This document shows positions 47,380-55,918 of a stretch of DNA of 64,000 nucleotides, piece by piece. A program made the translations under genes and the position numbers. Source of the stretch: Paenibacillus swuensis (GTDB lineage: Bacteria > Bacillota > Bacilli > Paenibacillales > DY6); assembly GCF_001644605.1 (NCBI RefSeq), contig NZ_CP011388.1, positions 3,810,501-3,874,500 on the forward strand, given 5' to 3'. The notes beneath the pieces were generated by a model. That model was not told where the DNA came from. It saw nothing but the letters and a program-made list of their open reading frames with translations, and did no database searches. The first letter of the stretch is position 1. The number at the start of each line of letters is the position of its first letter.

Positions 47380-47665
47380 TCTAATGACGTTGAAGAGGAA
47401 CAGTAAAATTTTCTAAGCAATCAGAGAGCTGTTGGATGGTGTGAAACAGCGGTGGAGAAAATTTGAACTCGCCTTGGAGTTGCTCGCTGAACAAGAATGT
47501 TGTAGGCGGAGCCGGAGCCTGTCCGTTATCATCAGGAGGATATAGGGTATATTTGTTAACCCGTATCTATGAGCGCATGCCGTGTAAGGCATGAATTCGG
47601 AGTGGTACCGCGTAAGATTTCACAGTCTTTCGTCTCTGTTTAGTAGAGACGAAAGACTTTTTTGC
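47380..47665 (+). promoter_or_regulatory. T-box leader (leucine) of leuA
   Basis: The T-box core GAGTGGTACCGCG is at 47600-47612 and the terminator AGTCTTTCGTCTC / GAGACGAAAGACT plus T run at 47624-47665. Stem I begins near 47385 and the specifier loop reads GAACTCGCC, where CTC (47468-47470) would be read by tRNA-Leu. Uncharged tRNA-Leu would prevent termination and raise leuA expression when leucine is short. Confidence 0.9.
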
Positions 47666-47717
47666 GTTCCGTCGGGCCAAAGAAAGGTACAATGAACTGA
47701 TGAAGGGGAGAAGAATT

Positions 47718-49373
47718 ATGAAACAAGTTGATAAATACGCCAGAGGGTATTTTGCGGCGCCGGAAACAAGCTTAAACTGGACTCGGAAGGAATATATTAC
47801 AGAGGCGCCGATATGGTGCAGTGTTGATCTTCGCGACGGGAATCAGGCATTAATTGTTCCAATGAATCTGGAGGAGAAGCTGGAATACTTTCAGATGCTC
47901 GTGGAGATCGGGTTCAAGGAAATTGAGGTGGGTTTCCCCGCGGCGTCGGAAACCGAGTTCACGTTCTTGCGCACCTTGATTGAGCAGAATCTCATCCCGG
48001 ACGATGTGACGATTCAGGTCCTGACCCAAGCGAGAGAACATATCATTCGCAGAACGTTCGAATCGCTTAAAGGCGCCAAGAAAGCGGTTGTACATTTGTA
48101 CAATTCGACTTCAGTCGCACAGCGGGAGCAGGTATTCCGTAAATCCAAGGAAGAAATTATTGAAATTGCTCTGGCCGGAGCCCACCTGTTGAAGCAATGT
48201 GCTGAGGAAACAGAAGGGAACTTCCAGTTCCAGTATTCACCGGAGAGCTTTACGGGGACAGAGATCGATTTTGCTCTGGATATATGCAATGGCGTACTTG
48301 ATGTGTGGGAACCCCGTGCGGACAACCCGGTTATTATCAACCTTCCCGCAACAGTCTCCATGTCAATGCCGCATATTTATGCCAGTCAGATTGAATATAT
48401 GAGTGAGAACCTGAAGTATCGGGAGCATGTAATTGTGTCCGTACATCCGCATAACGATCGAGGAACAGGAGTAGCCGATGCGGAGTTGGGCATACTTGCA
48501 GGTGCTCAACGGATCGAAGGCACGCTGTTCGGGAATGGTGAACGCACGGGGAATGTGGACATCGTGACGCTGGCCCTGAATATGTACTCGCATGGGGTAG
48601 ATCCTAAGTTGAATTTTGAGAATATTCCTGCAATTATTGCGGTTTATGAACGACTGACGCGTATGAGAGTAGGAGAGCGGCATCCGTATGGGGGAGAGCT
48701 TGTATTCACCGCTTTCTCGGGCTCACATCAGGATGCGATTGCCAAGGGGATGCAGTGGCGCGAAGAGGAGAAACGGGAGCATTGGTCCGTCCCTTATCTG
48801 CTCATCGATCCTATGGATATCGGCAGAACGTACGAAGGGGATATTATCCGCATCAACAGTCAGTCCGGCAAAGGAGGGATTGGGTACGTGCTGCAGCACA
48901 AGTACGGGCTCGATCTGCCGCCGAAGATGCGCGAGAACTTTGGCTATCGAGTGAAGAACGTTTCGGACCTTCAGCAGAAGGAATTGTTGGCGGATGATAT
49001 CTATGAGATTTTCACGAAGGAATATGTGAATATTGGCACGCCTGTGGAATTAATTAAATATCGGGATGCGGACCGTGAAGATGCTTCAACCATTGTGACT
49101 GTACGGATTAATGATGAAGTTCAAGAGATTACAGGGAATGGGAATGGGCGGCTTGATGCGATCAGCCGTGCATTACAAACCCATTTCGGGCTTGAGTACA
49201 GCGATTTGGTCTATAAGGAGCATGCTCTGGAAACCGGCTCGCAATCCCAAGCGATTTCGTATATCGGTATTACATCAGCGGACGGAACTGTATATTGGGG
49301 CTGTGGTATTGATGTAGATATTATGACTTCTTCTGTGAAGGCCCTGTTCAGTGCTGTTAATCAGATGATTTAA
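47718..49373 (+). CDS. leuA: 2-isopropylmalate synthase (type 2)
   Basis: A 551-residue enzyme making 2-isopropylmalate from acetyl-CoA and 2-oxoisovalerate, the first step of leucine synthesis. The N-terminal barrel has SVDLRDGNQAL and metal ligands in HPHNDRGTG, with GNGERTGNVD; the C-terminal LeuA regulatory domain ends near the stop. It belongs to the longer type 2 (fungal/actinobacterial-like) class. ATG 47718 follows AAGGGGAG by 8 bases. The T-box leader upstream controls it; no other leu gene follows. Confidence 0.95.
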   Translation: MKQVDKYARGYFAAPETSLNWTRKEYITEAPIWCSVDLRDGNQALIVPMNLEEKLEYFQMLVEIGFKEIEVGFPAASETEFTFLRTLIEQNLIPDDVTIQVLTQAREHIIRRTFESLKGAKKAVVHLYNSTSVAQREQVFRKSKEEIIEIALAGAHLLKQCAEETEGNFQFQYSPESFTGTEIDFALDICNGVLDVWEPRADNPVIINLPATVSMSMPHIYASQIEYMSENLKYREHVIVSVHPHNDRGTGVADAELGILAGAQRIEGTLFGNGERTGNVDIVTLALNMYSHGVDPKLNFENIPAIIAVYERLTRMRVGERHPYGGELVFTAFSGSHQDAIAKGMQWREEEKREHWSVPYLLIDPMDIGRTYEGDIIRINSQSGKGGIGYVLQHKYGLDLPPKMRENFGYRVKNVSDLQQKELLADDIYEIFTKEYVNIGTPVELIKYRDADREDASTIVTVRINDEVQEITGNGNGRLDAISRALQTHFGLEYSDLVYKEHALETGSQSQAISYIGITSADGTVYWGCGIDVDIMTSSVKALFSAVNQMI

Positions 49374-49398
49374 AATATAACTTTACGCGGAGGGTGCT

Positions 49399-49764
49399 AT
49401 GAAGATCTCAACAGTACACAATAATGGAGTAAATGTTGCCATTGTTCATAGTGACGAAATCATTATATATGATGTGCAATCTGCATTAGACCTTATGGCA
49501 ACAGTAAGATATGAGGTTGACAGCAATCACATTATTATTTCTAAGTTGTTGGTTAGTGAGGAGTTTTTTGACTTGAAGACAAGAATGGCTGGTGATATAT
49601 TGCAAAAGTTTATAAATTACCAAACCAAACTTGCAGTCATTGGTGACTTCACGACCTATTCCAGCAAAAGTCTTCGAGACTTTATATATGAGAGCAACAG
49701 GGGCAGGGATATTTTCTTTTTGCCCGATGAGAATCAGGCTATTGAAAAGTTGTCAAGTGTTTGA
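49399..49764 (+). CDS. DUF4180 protein
   Basis: A 121-residue protein matching the DUF4180 family (MKISTVHNNGVNVAIVHSDEIIIYDVQSALDLMA; KTRMAGDILQKFINYQTKLAVIGDF, both shown as parts). Function is unknown; these proteins often lie near transcription regulators. GGAGGG precedes the ATG. It begins 26 bases after leuA and may be read with it, though its AT-richer codon use suggests a separate history. Confidence 0.85.
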   Translation: MKISTVHNNGVNVAIVHSDEIIIYDVQSALDLMATVRYEVDSNHIIISKLLVSEEFFDLKTRMAGDILQKFINYQTKLAVIGDFTTYSSKSLRDFIYESNRGRDIFFLPDENQAIEKLSSV

Positions 49765-49804
49765 TGGACTTCCAATTAGCTATGGCAGACCTCTGCGCTT
49801 CTGT

Positions 49805-49847
49805 CGCACAAATAACGCAGCCTATAAGAGGCTGCGTTATTTGTGCG
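49805..49847. terminator. Perfect 18-bp inverted repeat between convergent genes
   Basis: CGCACAAATAACGCAGCC (49805-49822) and its exact complement (49830-49847) flank a 7-base loop. The position between DUF4180 and the convergent nitroreductase suggests a bidirectional terminator, but neither side has a proper T tract after the stem. Confidence 0.65.
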
Positions 49848-49883
49848 TGAACGCAGCTAAGAAAATCGCGTTTTGCCGCTACG

Positions 49884-50552
49884 TCATGTGGCATCGGGCT
49901 CAAACCCGTTCCAGATGATCGTCTGCTCTACAGGGAAGCGGGAGGTAGTCCGGGCAGGTTTAGCAGCCTTGCCAATGGCTACGAGTAGGACTGGAATATA
50001 ACGCGGCGGGACATGGAACGCATTGATGAAGGCGTCAGCTTCGAACCCTACCAACGGGCCCGAGTCGAGGCCTTTCGCTTTCGTGGCGAGCATAAGTTGC
50101 ATCGCTGCAAGCGATGCGTTACGAATCGCTTCGTCTCGTCGATAGGAGGATGTTTCATTTACCGCATAAGCCTCTTCGATATCAGACAACAGGACTTGGT
50201 GGGAATTATAGCCTGCATAAGTATCTTCAAGCCCGGCTCGGATGACAGACCCGTACACTAATTCGGCATTTCGGTTAGCTTCCAAGTCCCCGAGTATGGC
50301 GATGGTAACGGAAGCGTCGACGATTTGTTTTTGGCCTCTCGCGATAGGAAGCAGCTTTTCCTTGGCTTCCGCATCGGTAAAGGCGACGAACTTCCAATGT
50401 TGAAGATTCCATGATGAAGGAGCACCGCCAGCGATTTCCAGTAACTCCTTAATTTCTTGTTCACTGAGTTTGTAAGATGCATCAAAATGTCTTACGGAAT
50501 GACGTTCACGGAATACCTTGAGAGCATCGTTTTGGATACTAGATGTTGTCAT
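49884..50552 (-). CDS. Nitroreductase family protein
   Basis: A 222-residue FMN-dependent nitroreductase-fold enzyme: RHSVRHFDASYKLSEQEI binds the FMN phosphate, GAPSSWNLQHWKFV is the next conserved block, and KAKGLDSGPLVGF the C-terminal one. It probably reduces quinones or nitro compounds with NAD(P)H. ATG 50552 lies 10 bases after AAAGGAG. It is divergent from the MocR-type regulator, which may control it. Confidence 0.9.
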   Translation of the reverse strand: MTTSSIQNDALKVFRERHSVRHFDASYKLSEQEIKELLEIAGGAPSSWNLQHWKFVAFTDAEAKEKLLPIARGQKQIVDASVTIAILGDLEANRNAELVYGSVIRAGLEDTYAGYNSHQVLLSDIEEAYAVNETSSYRRDEAIRNASLAAMQLMLATKAKGLDSGPLVGFEADAFINAFHVPPRYIPVLLVAIGKAAKPARTTSRFPVEQTIIWNGFEPDAT

Positions 50553-50696
50553 ATTCAATCGTCTCCTTTGAATGTGAATTATTTACATCTTATGCCAAAT
50601 TACGTCTTGAATCGATAGCATATTTTCAGAAGTGTATCGTAACAGTTGCACGACAATAATATAATGAACTATATAAAACGTGAGGAGGGGAGCAGA

Positions 50697-52046
50697 ATGA
50701 AGAAGTATTTGGAAGTTCTCTCTGATCTAGAGCAAAAAATGAATCATGGACAATTTGTTTCGGGTCAAAAGCTACCTTCCGTAAGAAATGCGGCGAAGCA
50801 TTACGGCTGTAGTGTCAGTACGATCACTCGGGCATACGCGGAATTGGAGAACAACCACTCTGTTTACTCCATTGCTCAAAGCGGCTATTATGTGGTGGAA
50901 AAGCAGCGGAACCGGCCAAACGTATCGGAGAGCAACCGGATAGATTTTGCCTCCACATCACCGGATCCGTCCGTGTTTCCGTATCTGGATTTCAAGCACA
51001 GCCTGGACAAAGCCTTAGACACTTACAAATTCGACCTTTTCACCTGCGGTGATTCGAAGGGAATGGAAACGCTTCGTCATACACTCATTTCTCATTTGGC
51101 CGGCGAGCAAGTGTTTGCTAAAGTAGATTGGATAACCATCACGTCGGGTGCCAACAGGGCGCTCGAAATATTGGCAAAAATGCCGTTTCCTAACGGAAAT
51201 TCGGTCATATTGGTTGAACAGCCGAGTTATGATTTGTATTTACGTTTTCTTGAGGCAGAGGGTATTCCGGTATGTGGGATTAGCAGGTCGACAGCGGGTA
51301 TCGATTTACGTGAATTAGAGGAGAAGTTCATACATGGCGGAATTAAGTTCTTCTATACCATGCCGAGGTACCATAACCCGCTTGGCACCTCATACAGCGC
51401 GGATGACAGGAGAATAATTGCCCGACTAGCGAGCAAATATAATGTTTACATTGTAGAGGACGATTATATGGCCGATTTAGGAGAAGAACGAGGCATGGAT
51501 CCCATTTACTCTTATAACGCTACGTCTCACGTTGTTTACTTGAAAAGCTTCTCAAAAATTATTTTCCCGGGACTTAGGCTTGGTGTTGCCGTATTGCCGG
51601 AAAAGGTAATAGAGACGTTCTATGAATACCAGAGATATGCAGATACCTCGCAACTGTCACAAGCGGCTCTCGAAGTGTACATCCAAAACGGCATGTATGA
51701 GCGGCATAAACGTAAAATATCCAAACAATATGCTGCGCGAATTATCGTTTTAAATGAGGCGGTGAAGAAGCATAACGCCGCAGGTTTACTCCAAATATCA
51801 GAAGTTCAATCCGGTGTGTTCATACAGTTCAAGATGCCTCAGAAGGTGAATCTTGAGCGCCTAGTAGAGCGGCTTGCAGCAATGAATATCTTTGTCGTCT
51901 CGGGAAAGCAATTTTATTTATCAGGTTATATGGAACGGGAGAAGTTTATAAGGATCAGCATTTCACGGGCACAGCCGGAGCAAATCGAAGCAGGGGTGCG
52001 AATGATTATCGAAGAAGTAGGGCGGGAAGTAAAATCACCATTTTAA
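50697..52046 (+). CDS. MocR-type regulator (GntR domain plus aminotransferase fold)
   Basis: A 449-residue protein with an N-terminal GntR winged helix (LPSVRNAAKHYGCSVSTITR) and a C-terminal type I aminotransferase domain. The PLP lysine is in YLKSFSKIIFPGLRLG; MPRYHNPLG and VEDDYMADL are further conserved sites. MocR regulators sense PLP-linked amines or amino acids. ATG 50697 follows AGGAGGGG by 6 bases. Its promoter, leader and first codons are partly duplicated near 52.5 kb. Confidence 0.9.
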   Translation: MKKYLEVLSDLEQKMNHGQFVSGQKLPSVRNAAKHYGCSVSTITRAYAELENNHSVYSIAQSGYYVVEKQRNRPNVSESNRIDFASTSPDPSVFPYLDFKHSLDKALDTYKFDLFTCGDSKGMETLRHTLISHLAGEQVFAKVDWITITSGANRALEILAKMPFPNGNSVILVEQPSYDLYLRFLEAEGIPVCGISRSTAGIDLRELEEKFIHGGIKFFYTMPRYHNPLGTSYSADDRRIIARLASKYNVYIVEDDYMADLGEERGMDPIYSYNATSHVVYLKSFSKIIFPGLRLGVAVLPEKVIETFYEYQRYADTSQLSQAALEVYIQNGMYERHKRKISKQYAARIIVLNEAVKKHNAAGLLQISEVQSGVFIQFKMPQKVNLERLVERLAAMNIFVVSGKQFYLSGYMEREKFIRISISRAQPEQIEAGVRMIIEEVGREVKSPF

Positions 52047-52205
52047 TGATAGCCGCAACGTAGAAGCGGCTATGGTCCATGGCTGTGGATTCCTGATGTA
52101 TGCTAATACGAGCAAGTTACTATATGATGAATAGAATAAACAACGTGGTCCTAATCAAACTTTAAGAGCGGTGGCTAGTTGAGATAGGTAATGGGTACCC
52201 CTAAA

Positions 52206-52252
52206 TAAGAAGTAGCGCCGATCCTTGTCCCAGGGCGGCCTACTTCTTTTTT
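52206..52252 (+). terminator. Intrinsic terminator
   Basis: Stem AAGAAGTAG.GCCG / CGGC.CTACTTCTT followed by six T lies 160 bases after the MocR gene. The stretch between holds no gene. Confidence 0.8.
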
Positions 52253-52348
52253 AGGTATGTGAGAAGATTCAAGAGCACCTACTGTTAAGGATGATTATAC
52301 CATATCGGCTAGCAGCATCTATTACTAGTTGATTTATATTAGATTACA

Positions 52349-52480
52349 AAAAAAGCGGCCGATCAGGAAAATTCTGATCTACCGTTTTTCTATTTTCTCC
52401 TCGGCATCACGAAGTGTCTGACCTGAAGCATTTTTCAAATTATTGATCCACGTGTCTAGCTTCTGCCTGAGGATCGGATC
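52349..52480 (-). pseudogene. 3' end of a second sulfatase gene (remnant)
   Basis: On the minus strand, 52379-52480 encodes 33 residues plus a stop (DPILRQKLDTWINNLKNAS, then GQTLRDAEEK...) nearly identical to the last residues of the intact sulfatase at 53970 (DPVLKRKLDTWINNLKNAS, GQALRDAEET). The following terminator hairpin (52349-52392) also matches the one after the intact gene. Everything upstream of this fragment is missing, so it is a truncated paralogue. Confidence 0.8.
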
Positions 52481-52497
52481 CGTTTATAGCCTGAGTA

Positions 52498-52620
52498 TCG
52501 TAACAATGGCGCGAGTATAATATAATGAATTGTATAGAACGTGAGGAGATACGCAGTATGAAAGTATTTTTGGAAGTTCTCTCTGGTATAATGCGTAGGG
52601 AAGCCGGCATAAAATTCTGA
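52498..52620 (+). pseudogene. 5' end of a second MocR-type gene (remnant)
   Basis: The stretch repeats the promoter region, GTGAGGAG ribosome-binding site and first codons of the intact MocR gene (50638-50730), including the TATAATATAATGAA run and the codons for FLEVLS. The reading frame from ATG 52558 leaves the homology after nine codons and stops at 52620 (20 codons). It lies directly before dacF and may lend it a promoter. Confidence 0.75.
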
Positions 52621-52625
52621 TCGAG

Positions 52626-53864
52626 GTGACGGACATAATTAAGAAGCGTATACAAATTATGCTGATTATGATTTCAACTTTAGTTTACGGAATCTATCCT
52701 ATGGAAGCCGTAAAGGCGCAAGAAGGATCTCCCCTTGAGATATCTGCTGAATCAGCAATTCTAATAGATCGGAAATCTGGAGCTGTTCTATTCGCAAAGA
52801 ATGAAAATAAGCAAATGGCTCCCGCCAGTATCACGAAGATCGTCACAGCCATTATCGCTTTGGAAACAAGTCCGCTGAATGATATGGTGACTGTATCTAA
52901 GCGTGCGAGGGGCGAAGAAGGCACTAGGGTTTATCTTGAAGAAGGTGAACAACAAACGATGGAGAATTTAATTTATGCGTTAATGGTTAATTCAGGGAAC
53001 GACGCCGGAACAGCCATTGCTGAACATATTTCCGGTAGCAATGAGGCTTTCTCCGAAACGATGAATGTATTTGTCAGAGAACAAATTCAAGTGACAAACA
53101 GTCAATTTATGAATCCTCATGGTTTACCTGATCAACAACACTTTATTACTGCTGCCGACATGGCTAAGATCGCTCAATACGCGATGAATAACCAGAAATT
53201 TCGTGAGATTGTGGCAACGAAGAAAAAAACCTGGAATGGATTGACTTGGAAATCCCAGTTGGTGAACCATAATAAGTTGTTGTCTAGTTATCAAGGAGCA
53301 ACAGGGCTCAAGAATGGTTATACAAGCAAGTCGGGTCATACGTTAGTGGCTTCTGCTTTAAGAAACGATATGGAGCTGATCGGCGTTATATTAAATTCCA
53401 AAAACAGCAAATCTCTGTATAAGGAGATGACCGATTTACTGGATTACGGCTTTGAACAGTATTCTTCCGTGAAACTATTTGAGGATCAACAGAAACATGT
53501 ACTAAACTTTGAAGGCAAACAAATTGAATTTATAGCGAATGCTGAAATAATAACCGTAATTCCCAATAATGAAACCCCAAATGTATTGGTGGATCATCTA
53601 GGTAATGTAAGTGTGAAGACTTCATTAGGCACCCTCCATGCGGGTTCATTGCTAATGATGTCTGAACAGCAAGAGCAAACTTTAGTTTCCGAAACAGATG
53701 TCAAGATGAATAAAACTTCAAATGATACGGTTTGGAGTCTACTTTTAACATGCGCATGGTTCTTGATGAACTTGTTTTTATTGACTATGGGATATCTTAT
53801 GAGGAAGAAACGAAAAAAAGAAATCCGATATACAACAACTTACTGGAACTCCCATGATTACTAA
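52626..53864 (+). CDS. dacF: D-alanyl-D-alanine carboxypeptidase (DacF-like)
   Basis: A 412-residue penicillin-binding protein that trims the terminal D-Ala from peptidoglycan. Signal segment residues 8-30; S-x-x-K as SITK, S-x-N as SGN, K-T-G as KNG; C-terminal beta domain and a membrane anchor near residues 372-395. The start is doubtful: GTG 52626 has no ribosome-binding site, while GAGGTGA (52623-52629) would suit the following ATA or ATT codons. The upstream sequence is a patchwork of gene fragments, which may have damaged the original start. Confidence 0.88.
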   Translation: MTDIIKKRIQIMLIMISTLVYGIYPMEAVKAQEGSPLEISAESAILIDRKSGAVLFAKNENKQMAPASITKIVTAIIALETSPLNDMVTVSKRARGEEGTRVYLEEGEQQTMENLIYALMVNSGNDAGTAIAEHISGSNEAFSETMNVFVREQIQVTNSQFMNPHGLPDQQHFITAADMAKIAQYAMNNQKFREIVATKKKTWNGLTWKSQLVNHNKLLSSYQGATGLKNGYTSKSGHTLVASALRNDMELIGVILNSKNSKSLYKEMTDLLDYGFEQYSSVKLFEDQQKHVLNFEGKQIEFIANAEIITVIPNNETPNVLVDHLGNVSVKTSLGTLHAGSLLMMSEQQEQTLVSETDVKMNKTSNDTVWSLLLTCAWFLMNLFLLTMGYLMRKKRKKEIRYTTTYWNSHDY

Positions 53865-53895
53865 GTCCAAATAAAACGCATTAGGCTAAACCATA

Positions 53896-53947
53896 AAAAA
53901 ATAAAAGCGTCTGGTCAGGGAAAATCCTGTTCCAGCCGCTTTTTTGT
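53896..53947. terminator. Bidirectional terminator
   Basis: A-rich and T-rich flanks surround a stem AAAAGCGTCTGG.CAGG / CCTG.CCAGCCGCTTTTTT. It separates convergent dacF and sulfatase. Confidence 0.85.
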
Positions 53948-53969
53948 GCAAATGAGGTCATACCGGGGT

Positions 53970-55568
53970 TTATTGTGGAATCGTCTCCTCGGCATCACGA
54001 AGTGCCTGACCTGAAGCATTTTTTAAATTGTTAATCCAGGTGTCTAGCTTGCGCTTGAGAACCGGGTCGGCGGTAGTTAAAGCATTATAGGAATTATTGA
54101 GCTGATAAGGATCTGCCTTCAGGTCATATAGCTCATGTTCTCCCGTATCATAAGAGACATAGTTCAATGGACCATATGTTTTGACAGCGGTAGTGATGAC
54201 CGGTTTGACCCTCAGTCCGAGGTACACAGGTGCACCGCCTTTAGCAATTGCTTGGACGTCGTTAGGATCCTGTGGCTCCAATAAACCGTTTGAAGTATTA
54301 CTATTCAGCGTACTCGGACCGGCATGTTCATTTAACAGCGCAAGTCGCCACACTGAAGGTGTATTACCCTTTAGGAACGGTACCAGAGATCTGCCATCCA
54401 CAAAGTTTGGCGGAGTAATTCCGGCCAGGGCGGCAAAGGTTGTTGCAAGATCTATGTGTGCTGTAAAGTTATTGACTACCTGACCTGCAGGTACGCCTGG
54501 GCCGCGTATAATGAGGGGAACGTTAAGGTCCTCTTCAAAGGCTGTATTTTTACCTGAATCCAGGCGGTGCTGTCCTTGGTGAAAGCCGTTGTCAGAAGTA
54601 AAGACAATGTAAGTATTATCAATAATACCTTGAGCCGTCAGAGTGTCGATTACATTACGAACAAGGTCTGTTACTGCTAGAAGAGATTCCCTGCGCTTAA
54701 CATAGAAATCGTCAATATTCTGGATCTGGTTGGCAGTCAGGAGCGGCTTGTTCTTGACCCATTCCGGTTTATCACTTACATCAGCCTCGTTAAATGACGG
54801 TGTACGCGGAGCCTTTTCGCCTGCGTATTTACCGGCATGACGTGATGGAGGTGTTGCGGGTCCATGAGGTAAATAAGGAGCGACCCAGGTGAAAAAAGGT
54901 TTGTTCGGATAATTGGTGGTCGAGTTCTTTATGAAGGTCGTAAGTTTTTTCGAGATTACGTCGGTGCCATAATCGGCATCCGTATTGCCATAGGTGACAA
55001 TGTTACCGTTATCGTTAACACTGTAATTGTATTGAGCATACGGGGTCCCGCCGATCGGGCTAAACCAACGAGTCCAGCCTGGGGGGATATAGGTATTAGA
55101 AGGTGCACCGTTGGGGTAGCCATTCAGGTACTTGCCGAAAAATGCCGTTCTGTATCCTGCATCCTGGAGCCAGGTACCGATTGTGGAGTTCTCCAAACCT
55201 TTGCTATACACCGTCTGGAAGCCTCCGCCGCTGGCAGCGTCATTCGTATAAATTCCCGTGTTGTGAGCGTACTGTCCTCTCAGGGTTGAAGTCCGAGATG
55301 GGCAGCAGAGGGAAAGCTCAACGAAATGTTTGTCGAACTTGGTTCCCTTCTGGGTCAGGAGCGATTGAAGGCCGGCATCTTTAGCAAAAACATCCTCGTT
55401 GAGATCATCGGTTAGAATAAAGACGATGTTAGGTTGGGTCGGTGCAGCCAATGCCTTCTTCGTCGTAAGGTTATCACCGGAGTAGATGAGGCCGGAGAGC
55501 AGGGCAAGCACCAATATCAGCGTTATGATCCATCTTCGGGAATAGAAATTAAAATTTAATATGTTCAT
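53970..55568 (-). CDS. Secreted sulfatase
   Basis: A 532-residue type I sulfatase with an N-terminal membrane/signal segment (residues 11-30). The formylglycine site is C88 in CCPSR, followed by TSTLRGQYAHN; metal ligands are D54/D55 (LTDD) and the Asp-Asn of TSDNGFHQGQHR. It would cut sulfate esters outside the cell; the Cys-type site needs a formylglycine-generating enzyme, not seen here. ATG 55568 follows GAGGTTG by 7 bases. A long leader with a terminator precedes it. Confidence 0.9.
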   Translation of the reverse strand: MNILNFNFYSRRWIITLILVLALLSGLIYSGDNLTTKKALAAPTQPNIVFILTDDLNEDVFAKDAGLQSLLTQKGTKFDKHFVELSLCCPSRTSTLRGQYAHNTGIYTNDAASGGGFQTVYSKGLENSTIGTWLQDAGYRTAFFGKYLNGYPNGAPSNTYIPPGWTRWFSPIGGTPYAQYNYSVNDNGNIVTYGNTDADYGTDVISKKLTTFIKNSTTNYPNKPFFTWVAPYLPHGPATPPSRHAGKYAGEKAPRTPSFNEADVSDKPEWVKNKPLLTANQIQNIDDFYVKRRESLLAVTDLVRNVIDTLTAQGIIDNTYIVFTSDNGFHQGQHRLDSGKNTAFEEDLNVPLIIRGPGVPAGQVVNNFTAHIDLATTFAALAGITPPNFVDGRSLVPFLKGNTPSVWRLALLNEHAGPSTLNSNTSNGLLEPQDPNDVQAIAKGGAPVYLGLRVKPVITTAVKTYGPLNYVSYDTGEHELYDLKADPYQLNNSYNALTTADPVLKRKLDTWINNLKNASGQALRDAEETIPQ

Positions 55569-55642
55569 CAACACAACCTCGCTTTCGTATTATCAAAAAT
55601 AAAAATCCATTACCTCATTCTTCTCAACCATCAGTGGTCAAG

Positions 55643-55830
55643 AAAAAAGAGGCCAAGGAAATTTCCCTTAACCTCCAGTGATCTGGTCAGCTCATCGCTA
55701 CTTAAAAGTTGGATAAAGCAAGTTATCAGGATTTAAAGATGTTATACTTCTGCAAATCACCACCTAATCCTATGTAATTACTATGATTTAAATTCAGTTA
55801 CATATTATTACAGTATTGAATCAGTGTCAA
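55643..55830 (-). promoter_or_regulatory. Promoter and attenuator-like leader of the sulfatase gene
   Basis: On the minus strand, TTGACA (55825-55830) and TAATAT (55802-55807) are 17 bases apart; transcription would begin near 55795. About 105 bases later comes the core GACCAGATCACTGGAG (55673-55688), then a terminator: GAGGTTAAGG (55666-55675) pairs with CCTTGGCCTC (55649-55658), followed by six T. The start codon is 75 bases further. No gene ends here, so the terminator belongs to the leader. The core is shared with the SsuD-like operon leader. Confidence 0.6.
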
Positions 55831-55918
55831 TAAAAGGTTTGAAATTCGTTTATTTCCAATGTCACAAATCAGAGCCTTACATCGTTATATGTGTAAAACG
55901 GATAGGAGCTGATGAAAT

